A DNA stretch of 64,000 bases from Mesorhizobium sp. Z1-4 (GTDB lineage Bacteria; Pseudomonadota; Alphaproteobacteria; Rhizobiales; Rhizobiaceae): positions 192,179-256,178 of the forward strand of contig NZ_RCIO01000002.1 of the NCBI RefSeq assembly GCF_004000235.1, read 5' to 3'. The position numbers and the translations under genes are program-made. The first letter of the stretch is position 1; the number at the start of each line of letters is the position of its first letter. Below are positions 37,841-47,312 of this stretch, piece after piece. The notes under the pieces were generated by a model. The model did no database searches. It was not told the DNA's origin and saw only the letters and a program-made list of their open reading frames with translations.

Positions 37841-38272
37841 ATGACTGCGCATCCGACGAATTTCGCCGGCCTTGCGGCGCAAGTTTCTTCGCTTCCCTTC
37901 GTGGCAGCACACGGCATCGAGATCATAGCCATGGAGCCGGGCCGTTCCACCGCCGCGATGGATTTCGACGAGCGTTTCGCGACGCCGCCCGATCTCTTTC
38001 CCGCGTCCATGGTCGGAATGCTGGGAGACGTCGCGGCAATTTCGGCCTGCATGGCGGCGGTCGCACCTGCCAGCTGTGCGACACTGGACTTTACAGTGAA
38101 GATGACGGCGCAGGCGCGAGGCTCGCGCCTTGAAGCCGAGGGCGTCGCGTTGCAGGCTGGCTCGACCATCGCGGTCGGCCGCGCCGACGTATTCGCAATT
38201 GCACCGAGCGGCGAGCGCGTGCTGTGCGCAACTGTTCTGGCCACCGGCCGTGTTATTCGCGGCAAAAGCTGA
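37841..38272 (+). CDS. PaaI-type hotdog-fold thioesterase
   Basis: A 143-residue single hotdog domain. The PaaI pattern is seen in LFPASMVGMLGDVAAISACMAAVAPASCATLDFTVKMTAQARGSRLEAEGVALQAGSTIAVGRADVFA. The usual HGG segment at the start of the long helix is replaced by PAS, although the helix Asp (GDVAA) remains, so activity or specificity may be altered. Start at 37841 follows a weak AAGGAG about 10 nt upstream. It lies 28 bp before lpdA in the TCA operon. Confidence 0.85.
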   Translation: MTAHPTNFAGLAAQVSSLPFVAAHGIEIIAMEPGRSTAAMDFDERFATPPDLFPASMVGMLGDVAAISACMAAVAPASCATLDFTVKMTAQARGSRLEAEGVALQAGSTIAVGRADVFAIAPSGERVLCATVLATGRVIRGKS

Positions 38273-38299
38273 AAGCATCAAACCGAAAGGAACTTCCTT

Positions 38300-39712
38300 A
38301 TGTCCACCACCTACGACGTTGTCGTGATCGGCGCCGGCCCTGGCGGCTATGTCTGCGCCATCAAGGCGGCTCAGCTCGGCCTGAAAACCGCATTGGTGGA
38401 AAAGCGCCCGACGCTTGGCGGAACCTGCGTGAATGTCGGCTGTATTCCTTCAAAGGCGATGCTGCATGCTTCCGAAATGCTGGTCGAGGCGCAGCACTCG
38501 TTCGAGGCGCTGGGCGTGGATGTCGGCAAGCCGAAGCTCAATCTGAAGCAGATGCTCGCCCACAAGACGACGACCGTGGAGCAGAACACCAAGGGTCTCG
38601 ACTTCCTGATGAAGAAGAACAAGATCGACGTGCTGCGCGGCGCAGGCAAGATCGCGGGCAAAGGCAAAGTGTCGGTGACCGGCGAGGACGGCAAGGCGAA
38701 CGAGTTCGAGGCCAAGAACATCGTGCTCGCCACCGGCTCGGACGTTGCCGGCATTCCCGGCGTGGATGTTAAGTTCGACGAGAAGGTGATCGTATCGTCC
38801 ACCGGCGCGCTGGAATTTACCAAGGTGCCGAAGAAGCTCATCGTGGTCGGCGGCGGCGTGATCGGGCTCGAACTCGGCTCGGTCTGGGCGCGGCTCGGCG
38901 CCGAAGTCACCGTGGTCGAGTTCCTCGACACCATTCTGGGCGGCATGGACGGCGACGTCGCCAAGCAGTTCCAGCGCATGCTGGCCAAGCAGGGAATGAC
39001 GTTCAAGCTCGGCGCCAAGGTGACCGCAGTCGAAAAGGCCGGTTCGGGCGCGAAAGTGACCTTCGAGCCGGTGAAGGGCGGCGACGCCGAGACGCTCGAG
39101 GCCGATGCCGTGCTGGTAGCGACGGGACGCAAGCCGTTCACCGAGGGGCTCGGGCTGGAAGAGGCCGGCGTAAAGCTGGACGATCGCGGCCGGGTGGCGA
39201 CCGACGCGCATTACGCCACCAATGTCGAGGGCATTTACGCGATCGGCGACGTGATTGCCGGGCCGATGCTAGCCCACAAGGCCGAGGATGAAGGTGTGGC
39301 CGTGGCCGAAATTCTGGCCGGCCAGGCCGGCCATGTGAATTACGGCGTCATTCCTGGCGTGGTCTACACCAGCCCCGAAGTGGCCTCGGTTGGCAAGACC
39401 GAGGAAGAGCTGAAGAAGGACGGCGTTGCCTACAATGTCGGCAAATTCCCGTTCTCGGCCAATGGGCGCGCGCGTTCCATGCAGCAGACAGAAGGGTTCG
39501 TGAAGGTGCTGGCCGACAAGGAGACCGACCGGGTGCTCGGCGTGCACATTCTGGGCTTCGGAGCCGGCGAGATGATCCACGAGGCAGCGGTGCTGATGGA
39601 ATTCGGCGGTTCAGCCGAAGACCTGGCGCGCACCTGTCACGCGCACCCGACCATGTCGGAATCGGTGAAGGAAGCCGCGCTTGGGGCGTGGCAGAAGTCG
39701 ATCCATATGTGA
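38300..39712 (+). CDS. lpdA: dihydrolipoyl dehydrogenase (E3)
   Basis: A 470-residue FAD-dependent disulfide oxidoreductase, the E3 subunit that reoxidises lipoyl groups of SucB. FAD motif [17 protein letters not shown], redox-active disulfide [16 protein letters not shown] (Cys about 44 and 49), NAD motif [21 protein letters not shown] and the C-terminal active-site His-Glu region CHAHPTMSE. Full length. It ends the mdh-suc-lpd block and is followed by a strong hairpin terminator. Confidence 0.97.
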   Translation: MSTTYDVVVIGAGPGGYVCAIKAAQLGLKTALVEKRPTLGGTCVNVGCIPSKAMLHASEMLVEAQHSFEALGVDVGKPKLNLKQMLAHKTTTVEQNTKGLDFLMKKNKIDVLRGAGKIAGKGKVSVTGEDGKANEFEAKNIVLATGSDVAGIPGVDVKFDEKVIVSSTGALEFTKVPKKLIVVGGGVIGLELGSVWARLGAEVTVVEFLDTILGGMDGDVAKQFQRMLAKQGMTFKLGAKVTAVEKAGSGAKVTFEPVKGGDAETLEADAVLVATGRKPFTEGLGLEEAGVKLDDRGRVATDAHYATNVEGIYAIGDVIAGPMLAHKAEDEGVAVAEILAGQAGHVNYGVIPGVVYTSPEVASVGKTEEELKKDGVAYNVGKFPFSANGRARSMQQTEGFVKVLADKETDRVLGVHILGFGAGEMIHEAAVLMEFGGSAEDLARTCHAHPTMSESVKEAALGAWQKSIHM

Positions 39713-39739
39713 GTGGAGAGCTGCTGCCACCAAACAAAA

Positions 39740-39766
39740 AAAGCCCCGCCGAAGCGGGGCTTTTTC
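39740..39766. terminator. bidirectional rho-independent terminator between lpdA and rpmE
   Basis: AAGCCCCGC-CGAA-GCGGGGCTT with an A-tract on the left (39735-39742) and TTTTT on the right. The symmetric layout lets it serve both lpdA (plus) and rpmE (minus), which converge here. Confidence 0.9.
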
Positions 39767-39786
39767 GTAATGCTCTTCCAGCCGGA

Positions 39787-40008
39787 TTAGATGCCGAGAT
39801 TGGAGAACTTGCTCTTGAACTTCGACACGCGACCGCCGCGGTCGACCAGGTTCTGCTGGCCACCGGTCCATGCCGGGTGCGAGTTGGGGTCGATATCGAG
39901 GTTGAGGGTGTCGCCCTCGCTGCCCCAGGTCGACTTGGTCTCGTATTCGGTGCCGTCGGTCATCACGACCTTGATGGTGTGGTAGTCCGGATGAATTTCG
40001 CTTTTCAT
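39787..40008 (-). CDS. rpmE: 50S ribosomal protein L31
   Basis: A 73-residue L31. [29 protein letters not shown] opens as in alphaproteobacterial L31 and [31 protein letters not shown] closes it. No zinc-binding CxxC pairs are present, so it is the zinc-independent form normal for this group. Start at 40008; upstream in-frame codons to 40092 are not conserved. Convergent with lpdA and divergent from the ABC exporter gene. Confidence 0.97.
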   Translation of the reverse strand: MKSEIHPDYHTIKVVMTDGTEYETKSTWGSEGDTLNLDIDPNSHPAWTGGQQNLVDRGGRVSKFKSKFSNLGI

Positions 40009-40190
40009 GTCTTTTGTCCCGGCTGGGGCGGCAGCGCGGCATGCAAGCCTGCGTCGATGTCGCCCGGTCTCAAAACTTGAAGCCGCGGCCAAGGATGGCT
40101 ACGGCTTCCGAAACGGTCGGCGTGGCTCATACACGAGCTACGCCACATGCACAAGACCAACGTGCCCGCGGGCCGAAGGAAGGAACAGGA

Positions 40191-41987
40191 ATGGCCGAAA
40201 TTTTCGCCGAAGAGCCAAAGCGGCGTTCGCTTGGACCCTTGCGGCGCATCTTTCCCTATCTCGCCAACTACAAGGGCATGGTGGCGGCGGCGGTTGTCGC
40301 ACTTATGCTGGCGGCGGCGATGACGCTGACCTTGCCGCTTGCGGTTCGCAGAATGATCGACCACGGCTTCGGCGGCGGCGATTCCGATTTCATCTCGCAA
40401 TATTTCGGCATGCTGGTGGTAATCGGCGTCGTGCTCGCACTGGCCTCGGCGGCGCGGTATTTTTTCGTCATTACCGTTGGCGAACGCGTTGTGTCCGACC
40501 TCAGGCGCGACGTCTTTGCGCATGTGGCGGAGCTGTCGCCCGCATTCTTCGACCGTTCTCAGTCGGGCGAGATCGTGTCGCGGCTCGCGGCCGACGCAAC
40601 GCAGATCAAATCCGCGGTCGGAGCGACCGCCTCAGTGGCGCTGCGCAACTCGATCATGGGCATCGGCGCGGTGATCATGATGGTGATCACCAGCCCGAAA
40701 CTTTCCAGCCTCGTGCTCCTGGCGATCCCGGCGATCGTGTTGCCGCTCGTGGCGTTCGGACGCTCGGTGCGGCGGCGCTCGCGCATGGCGCAGGATACAC
40801 TTGCCGCCGCGACCGCCTATGCAAGCGAGCAGATTGGGGCCGTGCGCACCATGCAGGCCAACACCGGCGAGGCGATGGTGACGGGCCGGTTTGCAAGCGC
40901 GGTGGAATCGGCTTTTCAGGCGGCGCGCGCGTCGATCCTGGCACGCTCCTTCCTGACCTTCTTCGCCATCTCGGCGGTGTTTGCCTCGGTGATCGGGGTT
41001 TTGTGGATCGGCTCGCGCGACGTTCTGGCCGGTACGCTCTCGGCGGGCACGCTAGGTCAGTTCCTGCTTTATTCGGTGCTTGCGGCCAGCGCGCTGGGCT
41101 CGCTGTCGGAGGTGTGGGGCGAACTCAACCAGGCGGCGGGTGCGGCCGAACGGCTTTCCGAACTGCTTGACGAGGAACCGGCCGTCAGGGCGCCGGCGAA
41201 TCCTGCACTATTGCCGGAGCCGGAAGGCGCCGTCGCTTTCAAGGACGTGCATTTCGCCTACCCGACGCGGCGCGACGCTGCGGCGCTCGAAGGGCTGGAC
41301 CTTGCGGTGAAGCCGGGCGAGACGGTGGCAATCGTCGGGCCATCGGGCGCGGGTAAAAGCACGATCATCTCGCTGCTGCTGCGGTTCTACGATCCCGACA
41401 GCGGCACGATCGAAATCGACGGCGTGGATATCGCCAAGGCGGATCCCAAGCAGGTGCGCTCGCGCATCGCGCTGGTGCCGCAGGATGTGACTGTGTTCGC
41501 GGCGACCGTGCGTGACAACATCGCCTTCGGCAAACCGCATGCAAGCACGGACGAGATCGAGGCCGCGGCGCGCGACGCGCTGGCCGAAGAGTTCATCAAC
41601 GCCCTGCCGGAAGGCTACGACACCGAGCTCGGCGAGCGTGGGGTCACGCTTTCGGGCGGGCAGCGACAGCGCATCGCGATTGCGCGTGCGATCTTGCGCG
41701 ATGCGCCGATCCTTTTGCTCGACGAGGCGACCTCGGCGCTCGATGCGCAAAGCGAGACGCTGGTGCAGACAGCGCTCGAGCGGCTGATGAAGGGGCGCAC
41801 CACGATTGTGGTGGCACACCGGCTTGCAACCATTCTCAAGGCCGACCGCATCATCGTGATGGACAAGGGCCGGATCGTCGAACAAGGCACGCATAAGAGC
41901 CTTGTGGCAAAGGGCGGGGTCTATGCGCGGCTCGCCAAGCTGCAGTTCGAGACGGGGGCCGATGCGTTCCGCGGCGCGGCGGAGTAG
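40191..41987 (+). CDS. ABC transporter, fused permease and ATP-binding domains (MsbA/lipid-exporter type)
   Basis: A 598-residue half-transporter. The permease domain (about residues 15-320) has six membrane helices; the nucleotide-binding domain (about 350-585) has Walker A GPSGAGKSTIISLLLRFYDPDSGTI, signature LSGGQRQRIAIARAILRDA, Walker B PILLLDEATSALD and the H-loop VVAHRLATI. It is an exporter working as a homodimer, probably for lipids, peptides or drugs; the substrate cannot be deduced. AGGAAGG lies about 9 nt before the ATG at 40191. Its stop is 3 bp from the convergent M20 stop. Confidence 0.93.
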   Translation: MAEIFAEEPKRRSLGPLRRIFPYLANYKGMVAAAVVALMLAAAMTLTLPLAVRRMIDHGFGGGDSDFISQYFGMLVVIGVVLALASAARYFFVITVGERVVSDLRRDVFAHVAELSPAFFDRSQSGEIVSRLAADATQIKSAVGATASVALRNSIMGIGAVIMMVITSPKLSSLVLLAIPAIVLPLVAFGRSVRRRSRMAQDTLAAATAYASEQIGAVRTMQANTGEAMVTGRFASAVESAFQAARASILARSFLTFFAISAVFASVIGVLWIGSRDVLAGTLSAGTLGQFLLYSVLAASALGSLSEVWGELNQAAGAAERLSELLDEEPAVRAPANPALLPEPEGAVAFKDVHFAYPTRRDAAALEGLDLAVKPGETVAIVGPSGAGKSTIISLLLRFYDPDSGTIEIDGVDIAKADPKQVRSRIALVPQDVTVFAATVRDNIAFGKPHASTDEIEAAARDALAEEFINALPEGYDTELGERGVTLSGGQRQRIAIARAILRDAPILLLDEATSALDAQSETLVQTALERLMKGRTTIVVAHRLATILKADRIIVMDKGRIVEQGTHKSLVAKGGVYARLAKLQFETGADAFRGAAE

Positions 41988-41990
41988 GGT

Positions 41991-43139
41991 TTACCCCAGC
42001 AAATTCCGCACCGTGCGCATGAAGATGCGGGCGCCGATCGGGATCAGGTCGTCCGGGAAGTCGTAGTCGGGGTTATGGAGCTGCGGGTGGTTTTCGCCCG
42101 AGCCCAGAAAGAACATCGCCGATTTCGCGCCATGGCCGAAGCGACCGAAATCCTCCGACGCGCGCATAGGAAGCTCTGCCTCGTCATGCGCGACGCCTTC
42201 GGCATCGAGTGCATCACGCAGATGCGCTACCGCCTCCGCCTCGTTAAGGCTGGCAACGAAGACCTCGTGATAGTCGATCTCGCAGCCAAGGGCGTTGGCT
42301 GACGCGGTATCGCGCGCGAGTTTTTCCGCAGTAGCAACCAGCGCGTCCATGCGTTCGTCGAGCCGGGTGCGCAGTGTGACCCAAACCTCGGCGCGGCCGG
42401 GCGCGACGCCGAAGACGGCCTCGCCCATTTCGGCATGGGTGACGGTGGCGAGGCGGAAATTGTCGCTGTCGAATCCGGCCCGGGAGAGGCCTGTGAGGGC
42501 CGGCATCAATTGAGACACCGCCAGCATCGGCGACGCGCCGGTTTCCGGCATCGAGGAATGTGCGGTCTTGCCAGTGAGAGCGATGCGCATGCCGCGCGAG
42601 GCGCAATTGACGACACCCTCTTTCAGCCGGACATGGCCGAGCGGGCTGCCCGGCAGATTGTGCAGCGAAAAGGCGAAGTCGGGTGCGATATCGGCATAGC
42701 GCGGGTCTGCGGTAACGCCAGCCGCGCCGTCGCCAGTCTCTTCCGCCGGCTGGAACATGAGTACGACGCGTCCGCGCGCAGGGCGCTGGCGGCCGAGTTG
42801 GCGGCCGACGGCTGCGAGGATCGCCATATGACCGTCATGCCCGCACATGTGGCCCTTGCCGGGAATCGCGGAGCGGTGCGGCAGGTCTGAAATTTCGGCG
42901 ATGGGCAGCGCATCGAGCTCGGCGCGCAGGAGGATCGTCGGGCCGGGCTGACCACTGTCGTAGATCGCCGCGAGGCCGGGACCGCCAAAGCCAGTTAGAA
43001 TCTCGTCGGGCCCGGTCTGAGCAAGGAAGACTTCTACCGCATTCGCGGTTTCATATTCCTCGTTGGAGATTTCCGGCGCCTGATGCAGCTGGCGGCGGAA
43101 GGCGACCAGATCGACCAGGTCCTGGTTGGTGAGTGACAT
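41991..43139 (-). CDS. M20 family amidohydrolase/metallopeptidase
   Basis: A 382-residue zinc hydrolase of the M20D amidohydrolase group (hippurate/N-acyl-amino-acid hydrolase-like). Metal-ligand regions visible are GHMCGHDGHMAILAAVG, FQPAEETGDGAAGV and the C-terminal FFLGSGENHPQLHNPDYDFPDDLIPIGA. The dimerisation domain (about 180-290) contains TGKTAHSSMPETGASP. It probably removes an acyl group from an amino acid. It is 14 bp downstream of the flavoprotein gene at 43154 and likely cotranscribed with it. Confidence 0.93.
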   Translation of the reverse strand: MSLTNQDLVDLVAFRRQLHQAPEISNEEYETANAVEVFLAQTGPDEILTGFGGPGLAAIYDSGQPGPTILLRAELDALPIAEISDLPHRSAIPGKGHMCGHDGHMAILAAVGRQLGRQRPARGRVVLMFQPAEETGDGAAGVTADPRYADIAPDFAFSLHNLPGSPLGHVRLKEGVVNCASRGMRIALTGKTAHSSMPETGASPMLAVSQLMPALTGLSRAGFDSDNFRLATVTHAEMGEAVFGVAPGRAEVWVTLRTRLDERMDALVATAEKLARDTASANALGCEIDYHEVFVASLNEAEAVAHLRDALDAEGVAHDEAELPMRASEDFGRFGHGAKSAMFFLGSGENHPQLHNPDYDFPDDLIPIGARIFMRTVRNLLG

Positions 43140-43153
43140 GTGAGATCCGTGTG

Positions 43154-44806
43154 CTAGCGGGCGGCGTGGCGGCCGGCATTGCGGCCGGAGAAGATGCAGC
43201 CGCCGAGAAATGTGCCTTCCAGCGCGTTGTGGCCGTGATAACCGCCGCCGCCGAAGCCCGAGGCCTCACCCGCTGCATATAGCCCGGGCACCGGCTCGCC
43301 CTTCGCGTTCAGCACCTGCCCGTCGAGATTGGTGTGGATGCCGCCCAGCGTCTTGCGGGTGAGAATGTTGAGCCGCACGGCGATCAGCGGACCGTTGGCC
43401 GGATCGAGTATCTTGTGCGGGGCAGCGGTGCGGATGAGCTTGTCGCCGAGATAATTGCGCGCGCCGCGAATGGCGGTCACTTGCGCGTCCTTGGAGAACG
43501 GATTGTCGATCTCGCGGTCGCGGGCGACGATCTGCGCCTCCAGCCGGTCATGGTCGATCAGGCTGCCGCCGGCAAGCTGGTTCATGCCGGCAACGAGATC
43601 ACGGAGATCGCCGCGGACGACGAAGTCTTCGCCCTTTTCCTTAAAGGCCTCCACCGGCGGCGGCGCGCCGGAGCCGCGTCGGCTCTTCAGCACTTCAGCC
43701 CATTTCTTCGATGTGAAGTCGGGGTTCTGCTCCGAACCCGAAAGCGCAAATTCCTTCTTGATGATCTTCTGGGTGAGCACGAACCAGGAATATTCGTGGC
43801 CGGTTGAAAGAATGCGCTTCAGCGTCGACATGGTGTCGAAACCCGGCATGCATGGCGCTTCCAGCCGCTCGCCCAGCGCGTCGAACCACATGGAGGAAGG
43901 GCCGGGCAGGATGCGGATGCCGTGTTCGGGCCAGATCGGATCCCAGTTCTTCACGCCCTCGGTGTAGTGCCACATGCGGTCGGTGTTGATGAGCGCAGCG
44001 CCGGCTTTCTTGGTGATGTCGATCATGCGGCCGTCGACATGGTGCGGCACGCCGGCGACCATATTCTTCGGTGCGGGACCGAGACGGTCCGCCGGCCAGT
44101 TCTTGCGTACGAGATCGAAATTGCCGCCTATGCCGCCTGAGGCGACGATGACGGCGCCGGCCCTGAATTCGAAATCGCCGACGACATCGCGCCCGGATTT
44201 CTGGCCGCGCTGAACCTTGGAGGGTTCCAGGACTTCGCCGGCGACCCCGGCTGCCGCTCCCTTCGATTTCACTATGCGGCTGACGCGGTGGCGGAATTTG
44301 AGCGTGATGCGGCCGGCCTTCTCGTATTCCAGCACACGCTTCTCGAAGGGTTCGATGACGCCCGGGCCCGTGCCCCAGGTGATGTGAAAGCGCGGTACGG
44401 AGTTGCCGTGGCCATGCGCCATGGCGCCGCCGCGCTCCGCCCAACCGACGACGGGAAACCAGCGCATGCCAAGCGAGTGAAGCCAGGGGCGCATCTCGCC
44501 GGCGGCGAAGTCGATATAGGCTTCCGCGACCTTGCGCGGCCACGCGTCCTGCGGGCCGTCAAACTGCGCGGAGCCCAACCAGTCCTGCAGGGCGAGTTCA
44601 CGGCTGTCCTTGATGCGTAGACGCCGCTGCTCGGGGCTGTCGACAAAAAAGAGGCCGCCCAGCGACCAGAAGGCCTGGCCGCCGAGCGAGTTGGCGCCCT
44701 CCTGCTCGACGATGATGACGCGCTTGCCCGCATCGGCCAGTTCGCAGGCTGCAACGAGCCCTGCGAGGCCCGCTCCGACTATGATGGCGTCCGCCTGTTC
44801 GGCCAT
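43154..44806 (-). CDS. FAD-binding dehydrogenase (fumarate reductase/ketosteroid dehydrogenase-like)
   Basis: A 550-residue flavoprotein. FAD motif DAIIVGAGLAGLVAACELADAGKRVIIVEQE at the N-terminus; GGQAFWSLGGLFFVDSPEQRRLRIKDS and GAVIVASGGIGGNFDLVRKNWP follow; the C-terminus GLYAAGEASGFGGGGYHGHNALEGTFLGGCIFSGRNAGR completes the FAD fold. Related proteins are annotated as putative oxidoreductases acting on C-C bonds; substrate unknown. GGGAGG lies 7 nt before the ATG at 44806; an upstream in-frame extension to 44863 is not conserved. Probably an operon with the M20 gene. Confidence 0.92.
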   Translation of the reverse strand: MAEQADAIIVGAGLAGLVAACELADAGKRVIIVEQEGANSLGGQAFWSLGGLFFVDSPEQRRLRIKDSRELALQDWLGSAQFDGPQDAWPRKVAEAYIDFAAGEMRPWLHSLGMRWFPVVGWAERGGAMAHGHGNSVPRFHITWGTGPGVIEPFEKRVLEYEKAGRITLKFRHRVSRIVKSKGAAAGVAGEVLEPSKVQRGQKSGRDVVGDFEFRAGAVIVASGGIGGNFDLVRKNWPADRLGPAPKNMVAGVPHHVDGRMIDITKKAGAALINTDRMWHYTEGVKNWDPIWPEHGIRILPGPSSMWFDALGERLEAPCMPGFDTMSTLKRILSTGHEYSWFVLTQKIIKKEFALSGSEQNPDFTSKKWAEVLKSRRGSGAPPPVEAFKEKGEDFVVRGDLRDLVAGMNQLAGGSLIDHDRLEAQIVARDREIDNPFSKDAQVTAIRGARNYLGDKLIRTAAPHKILDPANGPLIAVRLNILTRKTLGGIHTNLDGQVLNAKGEPVPGLYAAGEASGFGGGGYHGHNALEGTFLGGCIFSGRNAGRHAAR

Positions 44807-44874
44807 TTCGTTCCTCCCGGTTGAAGGCACTGTCGGATGGAACGAAATGGAGAGCAAGGGCATCCCTGCTCGAC

Positions 44875-44995
44875 GTCATCCTCGGGCTTGTCCCGAGGAT
44901 CTACCGCCGCTGCAACGAAGAAAAGTGGTGCTTCCTCGTGTTAGGACAGCTTCCCGCTCAAGTTGGCAGGTCCTCGGGACAAGCCCGAGGATGAC
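44875..44995. repeat. inverted pair of 25-bp palindromic repeats
   Basis: The 25 bp at 44875-44899 are the exact reverse complement of 44971-44995. Each copy is itself a hairpin (CCTCGGG-CTTGT-CCCGAGG). They lie 71 bp apart in the 200-bp gap between the M32 and flavoprotein genes, just upstream of the latter's start region and downstream of nothing else coding. This CTCGGG-type repeat is frequent in rhizobial genomes. Confidence 0.8.
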
Positions 44996-45008
44996 GGGCA
45001 ACATACGG

Positions 45009-46490
45009 CTAGCCATACCTCTCTTCCAGATGCTTGCGGAAATGCTCGGCGTTGAGCGGTTCGCCGGTGGCGCGTTCGATCAGCTCCGGCGTCGAGAAGC
45101 GCGAGGCCTGCGTCCAGACATGTTCACGACGCCAGTCGTTCAGCGCATCGAAATGGCCCTTTTCCATCTGCGCCTCGGCGTCCGGGATCTTGCGTATGAT
45201 CGCCGCCCATTGCTGCGCCGCGATCATGGCGCCGAGCGTATAGGACGGGAAGTAGCCGATGGCGCCGGAAGGCCAGTGCACGTCCTGCATCGGGCCATTT
45301 GCGGGGTCATCGATGGTGGAAAGGCCGAGATATTCGGTCATCTTCGCATCCCAGGCCTCCGGCAGGTCCGAGACTTCCAGCTTGCCTGCAATCAGGTCCT
45401 GCTCCAGTTCGAAGCGCAGGATGATGTGCAGCGGGTAAGTGACCTCGTCGGCGTCGACCCGGATCAGCCCGCGTTCGACATGATGGACATGCGGCAGGAT
45501 ATCCTCGATCGACCAGTCTTCTTCGAGATGCCGCTCGACGACGGGCAGAGCCCAACGCCAGAAAGCCGGGTTGCGGCCGATCTGCTTTTCCACGAACAGG
45601 CTCTGGCTTTCATGCATGGACATGCCGCGGGCTTTGCCCAGCGGCCAGTGCGCCCAGTCGCGGGGCAAGCCCTGCTCGTAAAGCGCGTGGCCGGTTTCGT
45701 GCAGCGTGCCCATTAGCGAGGACAGAAACTCGGACGTGCGATAGCGCGTGGTGATGCGCACGTCTGTGGGCACGCCGCCGCAGAAGGGATGATGCGAGAC
45801 GGACAGGCTGCCATGGGTCAAGTCGAAGCCGACCGCCGCCATCATGGCGAGGCCCAGTTCGCGTTGCCGCTCGATCGGGTAGCTGCCCGACAGCGGCCTT
45901 TTCGGCCGCCTGGCCAGACGCTCCTCCTGAACGGCCAGCGCCTTCGGCACAAAATCAACCAGGAAGGTTTTGAGCTCGGCGAAAACCGGCGCAATGTCGG
46001 CTGAGCGGTTGCCGGGATCATACTGCTCCATCAGCGCATCATAGGGATCGAGACCGAAGGCCTCGGCGCGCATCGCGGCTTCCTCGCGGGTCAATTCCAG
46101 GACGCTCTCCAGCGCCGGTGCGAAGCCCGCCCAATCGTTCTTGGCGCGCAGGTCACGCCAGAGCTGTTCGCAGCGCATGCGGGTTTTCGTCTGCCGCTCC
46201 ACGAATTCGGGCGGCAGGCAGGTCATGCCCGTCCACATGCGGCGGAACTCGGCGACCGCCTTGTGCTGGTCGGCGGAAAGATCTTCGGCCTCGGCGGCGG
46301 CGATCCAGTCACCGACTTCGGGTGCCGTTACCTGGCGGTGATACATGCCGGCGAGCACCGACATGGAATCGGCGCGGGCATCGCCGCCGCCGACCGGCAT
46401 TACGGTTGCTTCATCGACGCCCAGAATGGCGGTGGCGTGTTCCAGCGCGTTCAGCCGGCGGCAGAGCGCATCGAGTTTTTCAAACGACAT
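45009..46490 (-). CDS. carboxypeptidase M32
   Basis: A 493-residue zinc carboxypeptidase of family M32 (Taq carboxypeptidase type), cytoplasmic, removing C-terminal residues from peptides. The metal motif is MGTLHETGHALYEQGLP (HEXXH), preceded by the Asp-Arg region DVRITTRYRTSEF and followed by MHESQSLFVEKQIGRNPAFW with the third ligand Glu. The start MSFEKLDALCRRLNALEHA at 46490 matches the family; upstream in-frame codons are not conserved. It ends next to the palindromic pair at 44875-44995. Confidence 0.95.
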   Translation of the reverse strand: MSFEKLDALCRRLNALEHATAILGVDEATVMPVGGGDARADSMSVLAGMYHRQVTAPEVGDWIAAAEAEDLSADQHKAVAEFRRMWTGMTCLPPEFVERQTKTRMRCEQLWRDLRAKNDWAGFAPALESVLELTREEAAMRAEAFGLDPYDALMEQYDPGNRSADIAPVFAELKTFLVDFVPKALAVQEERLARRPKRPLSGSYPIERQRELGLAMMAAVGFDLTHGSLSVSHHPFCGGVPTDVRITTRYRTSEFLSSLMGTLHETGHALYEQGLPRDWAHWPLGKARGMSMHESQSLFVEKQIGRNPAFWRWALPVVERHLEEDWSIEDILPHVHHVERGLIRVDADEVTYPLHIILRFELEQDLIAGKLEVSDLPEAWDAKMTEYLGLSTIDDPANGPMQDVHWPSGAIGYFPSYTLGAMIAAQQWAAIIRKIPDAEAQMEKGHFDALNDWRREHVWTQASRFSTPELIERATGEPLNAEHFRKHLEERYG

Positions 46491-46631
46491 GAGGGTCCTC
46501 GGGCAATGATTGCCGGCAAGGGACACCATGTCGCGAACGCGCGCAAGTCATATGCTTTGAGCCAGCGCAGCTTGCGGGGCCGGCGAAAGCGGTGCTCTAT
46601 GCGGCGGCTGCATTTTGCGAGGGAGGCACTC

Positions 46632-46985
46632 TTGATCGGCAATATTCTGACCGGCGTCGTCGCGGCGATCCATGTCTATATCGTGATCCTGGAGATGGTG
46701 CTTTGGGATACGCCACGCGGGCGCAAGGCGTTCGGCATGACGCCCGAGTTTTCCGCCTCGACCAAGGTGCTCGCCGCCAATCAGGGGCTCTATAACGGCT
46801 TCCTCGTTGCCGGGCTTGTCTGGGGGCTGTGGCTCGGCGACGCCGGCTTCGCGATCAAGGTGTTCTTCCTCGGCTGCGTCGCGGTGGCCGGCTTCTACGG
46901 AGCAGCGACAGTCAGCCGCCGCATCCTCTACATCCAGACCGTGCCGGCAGGTCTGGCGCTGCTGGCGCTGTGGGCGGGGATGTAG
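46632..46985 (+). CDS. DUF1304 family membrane protein
   Basis: A 117-residue integral membrane protein with four helices, matching DUF1304: NILTGVVAAIHVYIVILEMVLWDTPRGRKAFGMTPEF, VLAANQGLYNGFLVAGLVWGL and FYGAATVSRRILYIQTVPAGLALLAL. Function unknown. The start is taken as the TTG at 46632, preceded by AGGGAGG at 5 nt; an ATG 11 codons upstream at 46599 is the alternative. Divergent from the M32 gene and upstream of the TA pair. Confidence 0.85.
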   Translation: MIGNILTGVVAAIHVYIVILEMVLWDTPRGRKAFGMTPEFSASTKVLAANQGLYNGFLVAGLVWGLWLGDAGFAIKVFFLGCVAVAGFYGAATVSRRILYIQTVPAGLALLALWAGM

Positions 46986-47006
46986 ATGGACAACTCTACA
47001 AGATGT

Positions 47007-47045
47007 CACTATTTTGAGAAGTGGCAACGATAGTGGAGATGCCAC
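47007..47045. promoter_or_regulatory. interleaved inverted repeats upstream of AbrB-VapC
   Basis: CACTAT (47007-47012)/ATAGTG (47030-47035) and GTGGCA (47021-47026)/TGCCAC (47040-47045) interleave and end at the antitoxin ATG (47046). They are probable autoregulatory sites for the AbrB-VapC complex. Confidence 0.5.
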
Positions 47046-47309
47046 ATGAATGCACCGGTGGAACTAGACGGTAATGGACTGAGCGAAAAGGTGAAAATCG
47101 CCGCCAACGGACGGATGGTTCTACCGAAGTCCATGCGCAACGCAGTTGGTATCGAAGGAGAAACCGAACTCGTCCTGACGATAAAGGATGGTCAGATCCA
47201 GATATCGACGATTGCCGACCGGGTAAGAGAAGCGCGCGAGATATTCCGCAAGTCGGTCAAACGACCGTTCAGCTCGGACGATTTCCTCGCGACGCGTGAG
47301 CGCGACTGA
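47046..47309 (+). CDS. AbrB/MazE-like antitoxin
   Basis: An 87-residue antitoxin with an N-terminal swapped-hairpin AbrB DNA-binding domain (EKVKIAANGRMVLPKSMRNAVGIEGETELVLTIKDGQIQIST) and a C-terminal toxin-binding tail (VREAREIFRKSVKRPFSSDDFLATRERD). Typical size for antitoxins of VapC-type toxins. The toxin GTG start lies 3 bp after its stop. Inverted repeats directly upstream suggest autoregulation. Confidence 0.9.
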   Translation: MNAPVELDGNGLSEKVKIAANGRMVLPKSMRNAVGIEGETELVLTIKDGQIQISTIADRVREAREIFRKSVKRPFSSDDFLATRERD

Positions 47310-47312
47310 CCG

